Assembly: GCA_949752735.1 (NCBI GenBank)
Contig: OX457042.1
Coordinates: forward strand, 36,037,627-36,101,626
Reading direction: 5' to 3'
Origin: Lumbricus terrestris
Lineage: Eukaryota; Annelida; Clitellata; Crassiclitellata; Lumbricidae
Length of the DNA: 64,000 nt
Shown here piece by piece: positions 43,301 through 58,300 of this stretch (positions are counted from its first letter, which is position 1; each line of letters starts with the position of its first letter). Below the pieces are notes generated by a model. That model was not told the origin of the DNA. It ran no database searches and saw nothing but the letters and a program-made list of their open reading frames with translations. Position numbers and translations under genes: made by a program.

Positions 43301-46300
43301 GGAACAGGCCGATGGAATCGCAGGCAAAGGACTTGAGATGTTCCATGGCAAGAGTTATCGTTGGAGGAAGTGGAACACCCATCCGACAGAGCAGAACAAC
43401 AGGTGGAACACCGAAGATCTTCTTCGGACCAGTTTCCGGATCCGCTTGCACAGGTTCTGGTGCTGGAAATCTGTTACACAACACATCAACCGTGCATTGC
43501 CTATTCCACACCGTGGACAGAGGCATGGAATGCACACAAGCACATAACTGCTCAACGACATAGCGAGTATACCACAGTTTTGCTGCGCAATAAATAAACC
43601 CATTCTGAATTGGCATCAAAATCGGGTTAGAACTTCGCAAATTATAATGAATTCAAAGCCATCTGCCAAATTTTAAAATATTCTACATTCTTTAAACCTC
43701 TCGCCTACTTTAGCTTCTGCTGCAACAAAATCTAGGCACCGACAAGCGACGGGTTTCGAGCCCCGGCATCTTAAATGTTAAAGCAAGCTCATAATTTTTG
43801 TTGCTGTCATCATAATTATCATCGTCATCATAACTATCATCGTCATCATAGGTCATCACTGACAAGGTCATTAACTACTATGATCACGATTATAACCATC
43901 GTTTTGATAATCCAAACTAATAATCATCATCCAATCTCATAATCATCGCAATATCATCAACAATAAAGATCATTCCAGAGACAAACAGAGAGAGAGAGAG
44001 CAGAGACCTGAGTGGAGAAACAATGTCGATATCACATGACGATGGGCAGTGCATCTCAAAGATGGACGTCAGCTTCAGAATGCTCAGCTTCCGCAGTCGG
44101 ACGAGATCATCGATGGAGAGAAACGCCTTCTTCGATGGAAACGCATTCGATGATGAATACTGCGATCCATCCAACTCATAGAACTCCGTCTCCCGTACAC
44201 TGCAACAACAATTACAATTACGAAGGTCCATCAATGACATCATTCTTTTGTTTCTATTTAATGTGCTTCTTCGACATATAACTGGATGCAGTTTGTCACT
44301 CGGACTCATCTCATTTTTTAAATATACAAAAAACATTATCCACCATGGACAACAAGAACTATCTGAAGCCACAGGCATGCGCTAATTTACACACTAATTA
44401 CCCACCAAAATGAAACGACCAATCCAATCTTGTATTGCAGACGGTAACATTGGAACTGTTAGTAGCTAAGATTGTTGTTAATTAAGATAACTGCATAACT
44501 TTGTACTGTAACCATTGCAGTCTGTCAATAGGATTGTTGAGTAAATGAAAAACTTATATTATCATCAATTCATTCAATGTAATCTAATATGAAAAAAAAT
44601 TTGCAAAGTGCTTCCTACAGCACAGCCATTTCAGAAGTGCTGAGCAAAAGTGAATGAAGTACTTGCTTACAACACAGTAACCATTTCGAGGGATAGAACA
44701 AACAACCTATACATTACAAAGCACAATAAGAACTAATCAACAACTCGCTCCGGAAATGTAATATCCTGTGATGTAATTCAATATACAGCGTAAAGTAATC
44801 TATGGATCAAACACATTCTGTTCTATCATAGTCTTTCGTCACAGGCGTATCATGGGACATTTCATTATCAGTGATTACAACAACTGCAATAAGATGATTA
44901 CGTTTACAAATGTAAAGTAACAATGTAGCGTCACATAATCTATGTAACAACTCATCAAGAGGCCAACTTTGAGTTGTGTTCCAACCTATTACCATCATTG
45001 ATAAAATTAAGAGACATCTTGACACATATACGGTAATGTATGTATATTATATGTATATGGTAACATATGTATATATATATATGCATGATTAGAAATTATC
45101 TTATCACAAACACATCTCAACGAGTTGCACACCTTCAGGCCTAGATTAATTATACAAAGATGGTTTAGATAATATACATATAACTAGATATTAACAAACA
45201 TACATACTGTGTACAAATGAAATTATGTAGCTTCAGATGCAAGTGGTCAAACAATCTAAATACAGTTAAGCATGAGCCCATCACAAAGTCATTATATTCG
45301 AAACAGGAACTTCTGTAGAACTAAAATTGCACACAAATGTCTTTCTGAAATTCTTTCAATTACATTAGAATGAAAAAGTTCTAACAATGAGATGAGAGAC
45401 AAAAGGATCTCTACCTCTCGTCACAAGCATCCATCCGATTTCCATCGGAGTCTTCCTCCGTGTTCTGCGACGGAAACCCATCCACCGAACATTCCAGGTC
45501 TTCGGAAAGTTCAAGTTGACCACCCTCGTCACCGTAACCATCTTCCTTATCTTCGTGACCAATAGAATTTTCGTCACCATGACCAATTTCTTTACTTTTG
45601 CTACCATTAGAATTTTCATTACCACAATCATCTTTGTTTCCATAACCATCTTCTTTATTTTTTTTACCATTAGAATCCTCATTACTATAACCTTCCTTGT
45701 TTGCATAACCGTCTTTGTTGTCACAAACATCTTCACCATCGCCCAGATTACTAAGCGTTTCGTCGAGATTATCAATATTGATATAAAGTTCTTTGAGAAT
45801 GAGGTCCAACTCTGTCTGTGGGTCACCGGCCAACGCATTGTCATAAAAGCTCTTCCTGTTGCCCCTCACCGCTGCAACAGAATAGCTGCACACAGGACGA
45901 ACATCCGACGTCCTGTTTAGGACAGAACTAACTGAAGCCGAACAAGAGGAAGTCCTTCTAGGTAGCAACCGGTCAACTTCCTCCGAATTTTTGCGATCCA
46001 CGTTTCGGTCATCACAGTTCGAAGACGCCACCCGGCTGCGGTTACATGGAATGTTTTCGAGCAAGCCATTGTCGAGACGATTGTGCGGGTGGCCCACAGA
46101 AGAAAAACCTCCCTTCAGAGTTTCCTGAGAGCTGCCAAGAAAGACACTGTGGCAACTGGACTCTTGACTCTCCGCTGCGGCCATAGCATTTCCACCACAG
46201 TTCCTGACGGCCGAATTCGCATCACAAGTCTCATCCGACCGACTCGCCGTACATTGACTAGACATCGAACGAAGATTCGATTGAGGTAAAGTTTTCTGTC

Positions 46301-49300
46301 GCCCCAACGAAGCGGTCGAAATCGGCGAAGTCTCGCTTTCGTATCCGCTCGTAAGATGAACGCTTGCTTCGTCAGTCGTCTCCGTCGGAGGCGATGTGCA
46401 TCCGTCGACCTCCAAGTTGTCCTTCAGCGCCTCGTCGGATTTCGGGAGTGCCAGCGCAAGGAGTCCGTTCTTGGAAGAAAGGGTCGTCTTGGATTTCATC
46501 GCGTGTGCAATGAATCGTTTGTCCGAATGTTGCCACCAGTGGTAGACTGGATCGTAGTCCCAGAGAGGACTGACGGTGAAGAGCATCTCACCTGTGTACC
46601 AGTCTCTCGTCTGCTCAAAGAACCACAAACATACAGATGTTGTATTGTATTGTATTTAAACCCAGTCAGAGGTGCCCCAGTGCGAAGGGCCATGTGAAAT
46701 ATGCATCGCAAAACAATAAGAGACTGACTATTGATTGATTATTGATTGATTGACTGCAATACACCCAGGGCTGTAGTTGAGAGTAAACTCGGGTATACAC
46801 CACAGAATGAACTCAGTTACTCTCCCCACAAAAATTTGTGTTTGGTTTGCAGGAAAATGACCCGCATACAGGCCTAAACAAATCTAGCATGAACTAACCT
46901 CTAATTTTGCCACTACAGTCTTGAATACACCTAGATAAGATCACAGATCGCATCTCAGTGTATGTAGGACCAACAGATCCATAGGTTCGATGCTGGGCAG
47001 TAGCTGTCCATGACAAAGGTATAGATTAATTATAGAAGGTCACATGCTAGCCTAATCGAAAGATCAGAGCAAGTGACCAAATAGCAAATTATTTCTGGGC
47101 CTTGTAAGGGGTATTGCCAAACTTCAGTCGACTTGTATTGCAGTGTAGAGATAGATTTATAACAAAAACAAAAGTTAAGTTTAATTTGTCCTCCGAGGTT
47201 CAGGAAACAACAGGAATGAATCTGGAAGAACTAAAGGAAGCGACATCAGAAAGAAAGCAATGGAGGAAACTGGTCATGACGGTTACTAGAGTTCAAGGAA
47301 CTGAAAGCACAAGGTGACAAGGTAAATTTATATTAATTTAATTTTAATTAACTTAAAGATTTTACATTAGCACATAGGCAGTGGCGGCGCTAGGGGGGAG
47401 GACTAGGGGGGCTTAGCCCCCCATAAAAAAGGCCATCCATTTTTTCCCCATGTAAAAATAAAAAATTGGACGATTTACCCCCTTTAGCCCCCCCAAAACG
47501 GAAATCCTGGCGCCGCCACTGCACATAGGATTTGACATTCTGGTAATAATTATCTCACAACAGATTTGACCTCAACCTCATTAATAACTGATACCATATC
47601 ATTAAAATCAACTGATACCATATCATTAAGATCAACTGATACCATATCATTAAAATCAATCAGTAAACACTGTAAACAAAGCATCACCTGACCTTTGAAC
47701 TTTGAACCAACGACGGCTATAATTAAAGCAAATGAATCTCTTCTGGCGACTTACACAGCTCGTCAATGGCAGTCGTATTTTCATCGACGTCAGTTTGTTC
47801 AGTAAAGTAATTCGCCTGAACAAGAAATAAAACCAGTTTTAAAATCTACTTAACAGAAACACTTCGACAATTGGGTTAAGGAGTTTGAACAAGAAGATAC
47901 CTGGTGCATGCTGCACCAACTAAGTCAGATAATTACTTAGGATGCATTGAAGCCTGTTGACTTCAAGATCTGATAGCTTACGCCTGCAAACACATAGTTG
48001 GCATAATTGAGACAAGAGCAAGCAAGATAACATGCTATTGTCTGTCACTTGTCTTGGGTAAGAGCAAACCTAATGTGACAGAATGCCCTTATAATGATAT
48101 AAACAAGATATACTCAAGTTTGCTATGTGTGGTAAAAATTCCTGTGTTTGCTGTGCAGAATGACGAAAGTTGCATTCACGTATTGCTCAGATATCTAGAA
48201 ACGCTGTTACTGGAATGCCCTCGCACAAATGTAGAACCTAAACAAGTGGCACTGGCAAATAGATTAAAGAGCCAAAACTTAAAGAAAACCTAAGAAAGCC
48301 AGGAACTTCAAAACACAATTTTCATACAGATTCTCATGAAGTCAAGCTCCTTGTCCACTGTATGCAGACTACTTTCTGACAGCTGTGCACTTTTTCAGTG
48401 GCTGGTCCATTTACTTGGAATGGGCATCCAGTGGCATTACATCTGATACCAATAGGCATTCTGCTCTATTCCTCCGTGGCCTTAAGCTGTTCTGGTTAAC
48501 CAGAGTTGAACTGGGAGATCTACTGAATAGGCTGTTTGTCTTATAATTGGAAACTTCTGGTTCCTCTGCGCCAGTACTTCAACTAGTAGGCAGTATCACA
48601 TATTCTCGATAGTTGACCCAATGACCCATCCACTTTCAATTTCCATAGAAATCATGCCAATGCATTTTACAAGTTGCTGAAAATTGAAAAACTAATTTTT
48701 CTGCCGTGGCTGGGCTGGGAGCGCCTCCGAGGTTTCTTGAAGAGGCTCTACACAAAATTTTTAAATGAATGAATGAATGAATGGGATGGATGAAAGAATG
48801 GAATGAATGAATGAATATGAACTGCTGTAATAATAAAGAAATGCTTAGCACTTTAACAATGAGCAAATACTAAAAGCGACAGGAAAACCAAACCAGTCGC
48901 AAAAGACAAAAACAATGGACTTTCCTTGTCACCAACAATTGCATCCTATTGGAGGAAGCTGCCCAAGAGTCTGTGACATGATTTCCCCCACCTCTCTCCT
49001 CCTCTTTTCCACAAATGCGTGAAGACCACTTTGTTTAATACAAGTTCATTGAGTTACGGTAGGTTGGGAGGAGCACCTCTGATTAGTTTCTCTCTTGAAG
49101 TGGTGCTATATAAATTTTCAATTACCATTCCATTACATTGCGTCAGAAGACATTGCACAACATAACAATTGCATTATCACGATGAACACAATGTCACTAC
49201 GATGAAATCTGAAGACATCAGAGTAGCGACTCACTGAAGCAGAATGAGGAGACAATGCTGGTCGAGGAACTGGTGATCAGATTCCACGGCTGTCAAGGCA

Positions 49301-52300
49301 ACGGGAAAATTGCCTTCTGTGGAAAACAACAAACGGTATCACCAAAACGTGTATCACCAAAACGTGTATCACCAAAACGTGTATCACCAAAACGCGTATC
49401 ACCAAAACGTGTATCACCAAAACGCGTATCACTAAAACGCGTATCACCAAAACGTGTATCACCAAAACGTGTATCACCAAAATAAATGATAACACCTTAG
49501 AAGTTCAATGTTGGCAAAATTTCAAGTATAAAACACTTTTTAATTACACTACAAATTGTGAATACAGACAAGATCTCATAAAGTAGTTCATCTTCAAGTG
49601 CCCAACAATTGATATGTTATAACTGTATTGCATTGCATTGTATATAAATATTTATAGAGTAGGATGAACAATTCAGAAATGCTCCCAGTACAAAACCTGA
49701 AGAAAAGCAGGCTTTGAGAAAAGAAGGAAGAGGAAAAGAGGTTGCCAGAAGGAGTGGTAGAGTGAACAGAAGGGGAATTGCATTTCAAAGAGTAATCGTG
49801 AAGAAACAGACCAAGACTGACACAGAAGCGGGTCAAGAACAGGGAACCACGAGATAGAGTCTAACAGAAGAGCAAAGTGAATTCTACTTGAAGAGCAAAA
49901 GTGGAGAATATATTAGAAGAGCGAACCATACAAGTATGAGTATTCGGTTATTTAAAAACGAGCAAAATGCCGTAGGTACACATTAACACAATTGGCAGTA
50001 TGGCTACTAAGTAGGCTACTTATGGTTGAGATTGTCAGTACAAGTTTTTAAATAATACATACTTATACATAAATCTTTCATAAAATTAGTTATATGTAAC
50101 GTGCTGCGTCCTGCCAGCCTGAAGTGTTGATTAAATGAAAATTAATTGATTGATTGATTGATAATAATCTGGGGATAAAAAGTTTATCGAATCTTTATTG
50201 GGGAGGGTGAAATTGTTGTTTTTTGTTATACAGCTATAGATTAGATAAGATTAGATTAGATTGGATTAAAATTAGGGCTTAAAGTGTGGCTGGACGGTCA
50301 TGGACGGCGTCCATGCACTTATTTTAAAAACTGAACGCCATCCTGCCACTTATTGGCCAGCACAGCCTGGAAAGGTACGGGGCATCCATGCACTTCTTTT
50401 GGAAAGGTAAGGGGCATCCAGGCATTTATTTTTACACACTTTAAGCACTGATTAAAATAGATTGGATTAAAAGGCGAATTATGAAAGTACAGATCTGATT
50501 ACTTTCTCCTAGCTAGAATGACAGATGATAGAGAAACAGAAATCTGCCATTAACGTTTCCTCATGGCCGAGAATAAGTTCAGCTTTAAACAGTCTATTGT
50601 GAAATTTAATTATGCACTCGCATAAACAAGTCGTTAATGTCGCATAAATCAGCAACCTTCAAAAACACGAGGTAAAAAAACACTAGGCATTAAAAACTAA
50701 TAATGATAAGTGATCATTAATAAACATTAAACTTGAAAGCAGCAGGATACAAAGCAGCAAGGATAGGCTTAGCAGCATGCAGTCAAGAAGTAAAAAATGT
50801 AATATGCATGAGTAAGCTAGCGACTAGTTGACCAATATAAACTCAAAACAAAATATAATAAAGGTATTATGGGAACCCATAGCAACAGTACATACAATCG
50901 ACAACTGTTGCTCCTTACTTGCTGGTCTTCCCATTGGGGTCCTGGGGCGACTTGATCGTGTATTGCGCTCCGCTGCTCGCCTTGTTGGGCGGCTTCCTAA
51001 ATTTGCTCCTGTCTCTGCCTATATGCGTGATGTGCTGCACTGGCTGCCAGTGTCCCAGCGGATCTCATACCGCATTGCTGCTGTGGTCTCACGCTGTGTC
51101 CTTGGCTGTGCTCCGTCATACTTGCGTGATCTTTGCTGTCCAGTCTCTGACGTTGCAGCGCGCCGTGTACTTCGCTCTTCGGCTAGGGGTGAACTTCTGG
51201 TCCCACGGGCCCGCTTAGTTATTAAGCAGTGCCGTGCTTTCTCAGTTGTGGGGCCTACAGTCTGGAACGACCTCCCGGTTACGCTTCGCTCTCTACTTGT
51301 GGCCCATCCGGCTGGGTTCTACAAGTCTCTCAAGTCTTTTTTCTTTGTTCGTGGTTGGGCTGGGAGCGCCTCTGAGTAGTTTCTTGAAGGGGCGCTATAT
51401 AAATGCTATGAATGAATGAAAAAGAATATACCAGAATATAAAAGAATACATAGTGATCGAAATAAGTTCGAATAGATGGAAATATATATTTCAATCCAAT
51501 TCAATTTTCAATTCAATTCAATTTTTTTAGTTCCTGAATAGACCGCATAAACAATTATGGAAGTGAACAATAATATCGAACATTATTTGTGGTCATCAAG
51601 GGAGACTCAGAAAGAATGGAGAATCCCGCTAATAGGGCCACCCAGTAATCATTAAAATATAAAACACAATTTAGCACATGACAGCCAGTTTATAAAATTG
51701 CAGAAACAAACATATATGGTAATCAGAGAAGAAACTTATCAATAGATAATAAATGAAACAACTTAACCAACACTTATACTAATATACAATACATATATAT
51801 TCATAATATATATATATAATATATGCATATATACAAGCCTGTTTTATTGCTAAACATACACAATTGGTAGTCTGGTACCCAGGCTACGTACCTCTGTACA
51901 ACTGAACATACTGTGGAAATCCGGCCGATATCAACCATTCACAAACGTCCGTCAGTTTCTTCTCGGAAACTGCAAGAAATTTAAAGGATACACAGTTACT
52001 TTAAGCACATCAAAAACAGAATCGAAGTTTCATTGTTAAGATTACAACAGCTACATAATATATATAATATGCAAAGGAAATTTATATGGAACAAACCAAA
52101 ATAAAAAGTATCTTTATCAAATATGTCCTCGTTAGGTTGTAAGTAGCCTACTGGTATATTCTTTATCATGACCAAATATGAATGTGTCTGAGTTTTACCC
52201 CAGAGATAGCTACTGAATTGGGGGTCTTGAGCAAGTACTCGACTCTCAGATGCTCAACATCATCTTGACAGATACTCATTCATTAGATGAAGGTGCTAAA

Positions 52301-55300
52301 TAAATGCAAATTAATAATAACAACCAGCATATCACCGTCAAGCAGTATAAGCGATTTCAAGCAATCGTACAACAATTTGTCAGTCTGAATTTAATACACA
52401 AATATTACAGTTATTATTATAATTAAATTGCCGTTATTATTATCATTATTATTATTGTTGTTGTTATTAATATTTATATTTATATGGAAACCATCATTTA
52501 TTTATATTATTAACAGCATTAATAATATTAATAATCATCATCATTACAATAAAAATAGTAATAATTATCAGTATTATTCCTATTAAGTAAGTAAGTAAGT
52601 ACAGCCTTACTTACTTATTAATAAGAATAATAATGATAATTATTATTATTTTTATTGTAATGATGATGATTATTAATATTATTAGTCTCAATCATGTGTC
52701 AAATCAAATCCCTTAAAAAACAACAACAACCCCCATCGCCCCACTACCCCATTGCCCCCACTCCCCCCCACTCCTCTGTCGCCCTACTCCCTCTCCGCCA
52801 TCAAAATTGGACAGGTGGGGAAAACCAGAAATAAGGCCATTGTGAGTAACCAAAGCAATACTAATGCCAAGTCACTACCGCTTATGACTGTGTGGAAATC
52901 CGATGAGAACTGCAGTACTACCGTACTGCAAGGAAACATTATCTAGGTACTCCTAGGTTATAAATATCAAATTTCTCTAAAGTGTACATTACAATTATGT
53001 TGTTGTTGTTGTTATGTCATCAAGGGTTGGATCCTGCATAGAAGATCGTCCATGAATCACCCAGAAAATGGTTTTCCTTTCTCAGTTAGCCACCATCAAA
53101 CGAATAGTTAATTACCGTATTGTCAATTGACTAACGAACTGTTTCTCTATCAAGAATCATATGAAAAAATCACTTTTCTCTTTTTCATTGTCTGTCCATT
53201 TCTAACTGATTCTGTTTTTACTCCAATGATCCTTCAAAATTACTTGCCCGACTATTATTATTGTGAGTCAATTTTAATGTTACTATTGCTGCTATTTATT
53301 ATTGACATTGGTAATGTTGCCATTATCATTGCTATTACTGCCATAAATATTGCTATTACTGCTATTATTATTATTGCCATCATTAACAATGTTATTGTTA
53401 TCATTATCATTATTATTATTATTTTTATTATTGACATTTTTTTCAACAAATATTCCAAACAGAACAAAAGCTATATCAATTTCAGTGTAGACCAACCACC
53501 TTCATCCATGTCAATAAGGGGCTTAATAAAGGAACCTGCAAAAGCCACAGCGTTAAAGCATTATATAGTCATGGAGATACGTTGGAATAAAAAGCTTGAT
53601 TCTCGAGGTTCTTCGGTAGCTACTAGCTTGTGTAAGATGGCGACCCAAATCTGAGATGAAGTCTAGGATCTTGTTGTTGATCGGGTCTAGGGTTTCCAAA
53701 GCCACCAGGATGAAAACATGAGCATCAAGGAGGGTGCTGTATTTCTGGTTCTTTCTGTCCTCCACCAGGCTAGCTGCTGCACCGGCTCGGATGGCTGAAG
53801 CGGCAAGGTAAGAAGGTGCAAGCGTGTCAACCACTATGGCATCCCACACCAAACCTCTGCCAGCTCTCCATGGGATGAGGCTGATTCCATCCAGTCTCTT
53901 GCCGTCCGATCTTACCATGCTCAGAGGTTCCTTGGCCGCCGGGTATCCAGCTTTGATAAGAGCACAGTAGATCAATTCGTTCAGCGTACCATGGCTAGCC
54001 ATAAGACCAAAACCTAGCGAACAAGATAACTGTGCTCACCTCTTGCAGTGACAAGTGAGCCACACGTGCATGTGTGTGTGGTTCGCAAATGTTAGCCCCT
54101 CAAGCGCAAACCAACTGCCACCATCAAACTGTCAATTAATCTCAAACCGCAAGACGTGATCAGCAAGGCATGCAGCCAGTCTCCGGCGTGCTCAGTCGTG
54201 ATTGCCTTCCAACGGACCTGGTCGCATTTATCTGTGAGTGGGTTGGATAGCTCCGAGAATGTCCTTCACAGTAGCGGCTTGTCCCATTGAGATAGAATGT
54301 GAGTTGGGAAGTCTTCTGTGATTTTGATCCCTAGTTCATCCTGCCACATCGCCATCAGCTTCTCCACCTGTGGGTCTGGCTGATAATCGAACTCTCCAAG
54401 GGTGTCAGACTGGAGGACAAGGGTGCCTGCGGCAGATGCCAAAAAGACGGGAAGAATATATAAGAATTGGTATCATTATTACTATTATCCTTATTATTAT
54501 TATTAATATCATTATTATTATTATTACTATAATTATTATCATCATCATTATTATTATTAAACTCTCTGAAGAACTCTGTTGTTCTGTACATCTTCCTGTA
54601 TACCTGTCTTTGTCCCATCATCCACTCCCCAATCATTCTCTATGTTCATTCCCTCATTCTCACCCACCCCACTCTCACTCCCCATAGATCTTGCTCTCTA
54701 TCTCTCCTTATCTCAGTATCTCCTGACGTCTCTATATTTCCTTCACTCCATTTATCTCTCGTTCAGTTCACATAATTTCTCTTCTCCTCATTCCCTCCGT
54801 CCACATCCCTTTCAATCTTCCATCCTATCATCTCATCTATCCACCCATCTATTAACTCTTTCCTCTCAGTTTCTGTATCTTACGACAACTCGTTTGTCTG
54901 TCTGTCTGACCATCTGTCTGTCTGTCTGTGTCCGTCTGTCTGATTATCTGTCTGTCTGTGTCTGTCTGTCTGTTTGTCTGTGTCTGACCATCTCTTACAC
55001 TTTTTTCTAATCACCTGACTGTCGACTAGTCTTCAGAGATTCTGTCCCCACTCCATTTATACCTATATGCACCAAATGGGGGAATTGGCTCAGTGGTCAA
55101 AATCAATGGAACAAGAGCGAAAGAAACACAATCAGATGAAGATAACAAAGCTTCACAATCTGCTGACAGGCCATCAATCAATCATTATCAGATAAACTGA
55201 CACACACAACACCAATAGAGAGAGAGGGGCCAGACCAACTGAGGCAGGAGCAGCAGACGGGGAGGGATGTGCTGCTGGGTGGCCTCCTGTAACGCAGCAG

Positions 55301-58300
55301 AGAAGCATCACTGAAGTCGGCAACTAATTTCCAACTTACACTACGCAAATAAAAAAGTGAACAAATAAGAGAGCAAGCAAGTGAGAAAGTAAGTGTGCAC
55401 ACAAGTGAGCAAGCAAGTGAGCAAGTCAGTGAGGAATATGGGGAACAAGCAAGTTTGTGAAGAAGTTAGCAAGTAAGTCAGCAAGAAAGTTAGTGAGCTA
55501 GTAAGGTAGCACGTTTGTGAGCACATAAGTGAGCAAGTAAGTGAGCAAGCAAGCAAACAAAAAGTCAGCAAGCACAGTGCAACACATTGCAATGTATTTC
55601 AGTGCATTATGATACAATATAGCACATTGCAGGGTATTAAAATACATTACAGCATGTCTTAATGCACAGCGATATATAACATTCATTGTAGAACATGATA
55701 GGCTCATAGTAAATCCTGAAGGGAATAAGAACCATTGTTGCTTCATGACCTTCGAACACATACAAGGACAAAAAGTGGAGGAAAGATGAGAGAAATGGAC
55801 ATCATGTCACCACTCAAACAGAAGTAGAGCTGGATAAATGATAAACCTCTAAGAAGAAAACATTGCTATTGTTTTCTCATCGCCATTGTTTTCTCATTGC
55901 CATTGTCTTCTCATTGCCATTGTTTTCACATTGCCATTGTTTTCTCATTGCCATTGTCTTCTCAGCAAACATCAGCAAAGTCAGATTCTTTGCATTCGAT
56001 CGAGCATCTGAATTTCGGACAGACGAGGAAGCTATACAGCAAGTTTACTTTCATTTGGTGGTTTCGGTTTCATCACGGTGATTGGTAGAGCATGTAACTA
56101 TGCAACAGACCAATTTCTTTGAGGGAAACATGGTAACTATGACGTGCAGGTAACTTCCGTTTTACCTGCAGAATAGTGAGATGGGTGGGTAGCAAGTCCC
56201 CTCTCCCTCATCCGTCTCTTCTCCACATGCTTTTATTAGTTGACATGGTTGACTGGTGAGCATTAGTGAGCAACTGTGAGTGGAAGACTTGCTCAGCAGT
56301 ATCAGACACAAGCCTGGATAAAGAGGAAGGCTACGCTAAACTGTTGGGACAGTAATCGTAACTACCTATGGCTCGATCTTCCACAGTGCTGCATAGAATC
56401 TTTGCTATGGTCGGTCCGTCTTTCTGGAATAAGTTACCTATTAGTCTCCTTAATTTGAACTTTTTTGTCTTTCTCTGCCCCTTTTCCGCAAGCGTTTGAA
56501 AACCATTCTCTTTAATTGTGGTTTGGTATCAAGTCGAGAGCACCTCTGAGGTGTTCCCTTGAAGTGGCACTATATAAATGTTCGATTGCAATTACAATTA
56601 CAATCTCAAAGAAGACTCAAACCAGCACTGTCCATGTTAAAGGCAATGCACTTAAACCAATCGGCCACCACGTGTCCAAAGGTTATCTGGGTATGGAGAG
56701 GCAACCCACACGCTGGAAAACGTCCTATAGATAAAGAGCCGCCTGCACAGCAATGCATAGCAGTCTCATTAGAAGTGACAAATTTCAGACCTAAGCAAAC
56801 AGACCCCACCCAACTAGGCCGATTCCAACATTTTTCTCTCTACACCCCACCCAGTTCCCCCCCTCTTTCAACCCTGATTTGCATCAATCAGCATCAACTG
56901 AACATTCCTTCTCTGCCCTAATGGGTTTTCGGATAAACTTGGACTTTACTTTTCGAGCAGCTGAAGGATGAAATTGCCCTCAGCTGGGTTTCAACTTCAG
57001 TTCAGGCAACCTTCTGACCCATTTCGAATAAATCTGTCACCCAAATAAAGATTTCATGTCTGTTCCCTGATGGTAAGTGGGTCCTAAGAGATCTCAACCA
57101 CATAATCCTTTAAGGCTTTTAATCTCAGTGTGAAACTGTAGATTTCGACAAGAGCCATGCCTCAGATTAAACTGGTTGTCACATTCAGATTACATTGGTC
57201 GTCCCAACGAGCAACTACGGTACTTGGCCAGTGACACATAATAAGCTGGTTGAGTTTTCTTGTTCTATTAGACAGCGCTTTGTATGTGTACTTGTTATAG
57301 CGCCCCTTCAAGCTCTTTCTACTCAGAGGCGCTCCCGAATGCAGAGCGGACACTGCATCGGAATTTCACGCCGAAGCGCTGAGCAATTGTGAGTCAAGGA
57401 CTTGGTCCAAGGTCCTTACGCAGCGAGGCGGATTCGAACCTCGAACCTTCCGGCTTCAAGGCAACGACGCCACCACTACACCACCACGCCCCACAGCACT
57501 GTGCTTTCTCTGTTGCTATAGCCCTACAACTTGGAATGAGCTTCCTATGGCTCTTCGCTTGATGACTGTGCCCTTGTCACCACCACATGTTGCTCCAACC
57601 TGTTCTCTTTAGCAGGAGTTCAGTGGGAGGGGAGGGGTGCTACTGAGTTGACAGCCCTCCAGGGCGCTATACAAATCTTCAACACAAATGAATGAGCCAG
57701 CGTGCACAGTGCACCAGATAGATCACAACAATATATTTCAAGAGATATCTGATCTCTATTGCAAGCCTTAGAGTAATCCATGAAGCCCATGAATTTTTAT
57801 GTAACCTATGCTACATAAGATGGGTTCGTAAGATGGGTCCTGGATGAAACCATAGTCCTCCTCTTCCTCTTCCTCTTCCTGCATGATCCTCCTCATCGCC
57901 TTTCGCACCTTCGTCCTACAGTCTGCAACCTTCATCGATGCACTTCATCTGTCATCACTGCTTCCCTTTCCTTCCACATCCATTTAATTTCTCCATCTAT
58001 CTCTCCTTCTCCTCCTCCTCCTTCTCCTTCTCCTCATCCTATTCCTACTCCTCCTATTCCTCCTCCTATTCTTCCTCCTCCTATTCTTCCTCCTCCTATT
58101 CCTCCTCCTCCTCCTATTCCTCCTCCTCCTATTCCTCCTCATTCTCCTCATCCTATTCCTCCTCATTCTCCTCCTCCTCCTCCTCCTCATCCTATTCCTC
58201 CTCCTCCTATTCCTCCTCATTCTCCTCCTCCTCCTATTCCTCCTATTCCTCTACCATTCATCATCAAGGTTTCCTTCTATCTGTCATCGTCTAATTTTTC

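Noticed and set aside
49336..49483. Possible CRISPR-like array
   Set aside because: Units are contiguous 15-mers without spacers, in a eukaryotic intron.
49255..49485. Repeat protein of SPKRV units
   Set aside because: Translation of the 15-bp minisatellite.
57938..58294. Ser/Tyr-rich and Arg-rich frames
   Set aside because: Translations of the (CCT) tract.
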